Shown here piece after piece: positions 62,751 to 64,000 of a DNA stretch of 64,000 bases; within the stretch, counting starts at the first letter, position 1; each line of letters begins with the position of its first letter. The DNA is from Bin90 sp965214635. Lineage in GTDB: Bacteria; Chloroflexota; Dehalococcoidia; Lucifugimonadales; JADFKI01. The stretch is taken from contig OZ243964.1 of the NCBI GenBank assembly GCA_965214635.1, positions 1,674,001 through 1,738,000 of the forward strand, read 5' to 3'. Below the pieces are notes generated by a model. The model saw only the letters and a list, made by a program, of their open reading frames with translations, was not told where the DNA came from and did not search any database. Position numbers and translations under genes: made by a program.

Positions 62751-62843
62751 CCCAGATACAAGGGCGACACCTGCCCGCCCCTAGTTTCGCAACTGACAAC
62801 CCGCAACCCAAATAGAGCCTAAAACAGAACGAAAGGCGCTGAT

Positions 62844-63689
62844 ATGACAGAACCTGCTAATCCCCAAGATGCCGCCCGCCCGATGCACAATGACAACCCG
62901 TTCTACGGCTACGATGTGGATGTGATACAAGACCAGTACGCTATGCGCGAAGCTCCGGGCGTGGTGGAGTTCTTCCTGCCGCACCTAAAGCCGGGCATGA
63001 GCGTGCTGGACTGTGGCTGTGGCCCCGGCACTATCACGCAGGGCTTGGCGCAGCTGGTCGCTCCCGGCAATGTCGTCGGTTGCGACATCGAAGAGGGCAT
63101 GGTAGAGCGCGCTATCGCACTCGCCGAGCCTCGAAACCTCCCCAACCTGAGATTCCAAGTCGGCAACATCCTCGACCTGCCGTTCGAGGACGACACATTC
63201 GACGCTGTGCTCTCTTGCGCCGTAACCGAGCACCTGAGCGAGCCGGTCAAGGCGATGGCAGAGCTACGCCGTGTCACCAAGCCGGGCGGTGTGCTTGGCA
63301 TCACCCGCACCGACTGGAGCGACCCGCTCGTATCGCCGCCGTGCCCCGCGCTGGCCCGCTTCTTCGAACTCTTCGAGCGCGGCTTCCAGCTGCAGGGCGG
63401 CTCGATGAACTCGGGCCGTCACCTAGGCGGCATGCTGCGCGAAGCCGGCTGGAGCGTGGAAGAGTTTTTCGGCGCATTCAGCGGCTCATCCACGCCCCAA
63501 TCCGTAAACACGATGGCGGCCGGCTGGGCAGAGTGGATAGAGAACCTGCCCCTGTTCGACCGCGCCATCGAGGAAGGCTGGGTTGACCGCCCCACGCTGG
63601 ACGGCATGGCAGCGGAGATACGCGAGTGGGCAGCACAGCCGGGCACATTCGCCGCCACCGCCGGCTGCCGCGCCATCGCCCGCAAGTGA
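62844..63689 (+). CDS. Class I SAM-dependent methyltransferase
   Basis: Protein of 281 residues, UbiE/Methyltransf_11-like. Motif I is VLDCGCGPGTITQGLAQLV (residues ~53-71), then VVGCDIEEGMVERA, FQVGNILDLPFEDDTFDAVLSC and LRRVTKPGGVLGITRTDW. The substrate is not predictable. It is the third gene of a co-directional group (dehalogenase, SDR, methyltransferase) with ~100-bp gaps. A MITE-like IS derivative begins 11 bp after its stop. Confidence 0.9.
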   Translation: MTEPANPQDAARPMHNDNPFYGYDVDVIQDQYAMREAPGVVEFFLPHLKPGMSVLDCGCGPGTITQGLAQLVAPGNVVGCDIEEGMVERAIALAEPRNLPNLRFQVGNILDLPFEDDTFDAVLSCAVTEHLSEPVKAMAELRRVTKPGGVLGITRTDWSDPLVSPPCPALARFFELFERGFQLQGGSMNSGRHLGGMLREAGWSVEEFFGAFSGSSTPQSVNTMAAGWAEWIENLPLFDRAIEEGWVDRPTLDGMAAEIREWAAQPGTFAATAGCRAIARK

Positions 63690-63700
63690 TGTTTACTATG

Positions 63701-63934
63701 GGTTAGCGTTTACAATGTGGTGGTTGATGCCCGCTCGAATAGTGAAGTTGACGGGTGGTTAGGGACGATACTGGCGTTTAAGAAGGCGCAGGCGCATCTG
63801 GGTCGGTTGGAGCGATTTCATCGAGAGATAAGGCGTCGGGAGCGAATGAGCACAGCGTGGGCGCCTCACAACCTGCTGATACTGCTGCAACGCCGGGGGC
63901 TTCTGTCTTCGACCACCTGAATGGAAACGCTACC
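63701..63934 (+). mobile_element. MITE-like internal-deletion derivative of the ISKra4/IS256-like element
   Basis: 234 bp. A degraded left end (GGTTAGCGTTTACAATGTGGTGGTTGA) is joined directly to the last ~195 bp of the IS, ending in an intact right end CCACCTGAATGGAAACGCTACC. The transposase C-terminal codons survive but the catalytic core is gone. No target duplication is visible. After it the window ends at 64000 without another gene. Confidence 0.8.
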
Positions 63935-64000
63935 CCGAATTTGCCCCGAATAGACCGAACTTGCCCATATCTGATACAATTATCAGGTTAGGCTTGGTGT

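Overview
The window looks like a chromosomal segment of an uncultured Chloroflexota bacterium, most plausibly Dehalococcoidia of the SAR202 type. This is inference from gene content: three luciferase-like flavin monooxygenases, an enolase-superfamily (mandelate racemase-like) enzyme, a sulfatase, a fumarylacetoacetate hydrolase-family enzyme, a haloacid dehalogenase, an SDR, several MFS exporters, a DUF1800/DUF1501 pair and plant-type leucine-rich-repeat proteins. No rRNA or taxonomic marker is present to prove it. The bulk of the window is moderately GC-rich; the 11.0-22.2 kb block and the insertion sequences look AT-richer by eye.

Layout. 0-10 kb: catabolic and redox genes (flavin monooxygenases, CcdA-like protein, FAH hydrolase, MR/MLE enzyme, sulfatase), a phosphate-binding PstS with an 11-bp-period Pho-box-like array, a degenerate receiver protein, and a ridA-monooxygenase pair. 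10-22.3 kb: a transposase, then an eight-gene minus-strand operon read from one promoter near 22.29 kb: PLD-helicase, 75-aa protein, SMC/DndD-like ATPase, 155-aa protein, GHKL ATPase, 285-aa protein, PP-loop (DndC/PAPS-reductase-like) protein and DUF262-HNH nuclease. I read it as a candidate undescribed nucleic-acid-modification or anti-phage system. 22.3-24.2 kb: a three-level nest of mobile elements. 24.4-34.3 kb: uvrA, FAD oxidoreductase, zinc-ribbon protein, two MFS transporters, tRNA-Pro(GGG), class I aldolase. 34.4-41.5 kb: IS wreckage (IS982-like, IS1-like, ISKra4/IS256-like), a duplicated ridA, and a large LRR surface protein whose signal-peptide region contains a 12-bp poly-G tract. 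41.7-49 kb: cobalt/nickel ECF transporter operon, dnaN, cupredoxin lipoprotein, hydrolase, MFS. 49-64 kb: DUF1800/DUF1501/NHL genes, tRNA-Pro(UGG), a fused DNA methyltransferase-nuclease with an 11-bp poly-G tract at its 5' end, an LRR-FN3 protein, RNB ribonuclease, flavin monooxygenase, haloacid dehalogenase, SDR and a SAM methyltransferase.

Three themes tie the window together. (1) Mobile DNA: one IS family (TIR GGTAGCGTTTCCATTCAGG, 8-9 bp target duplication, conserved A_AAA_AAA slippery site) has two complete copies and at least three decayed or MITE-like remnants here; IS982-like and IS1-like elements are also repeated. (2) Likely phase variation: poly-G tracts put both the LRR surface protein and the methyltransferase-nuclease out of frame with their only convincing start codons, so both may be ON/OFF switches; homopolymer sequencing error is the alternative. 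(3) The low-GC operon at 11-22.3 kb combines enzymes known from phosphorothioation and ABC-three-component/Lamassu-like conflict systems in an arrangement I do not recognise.
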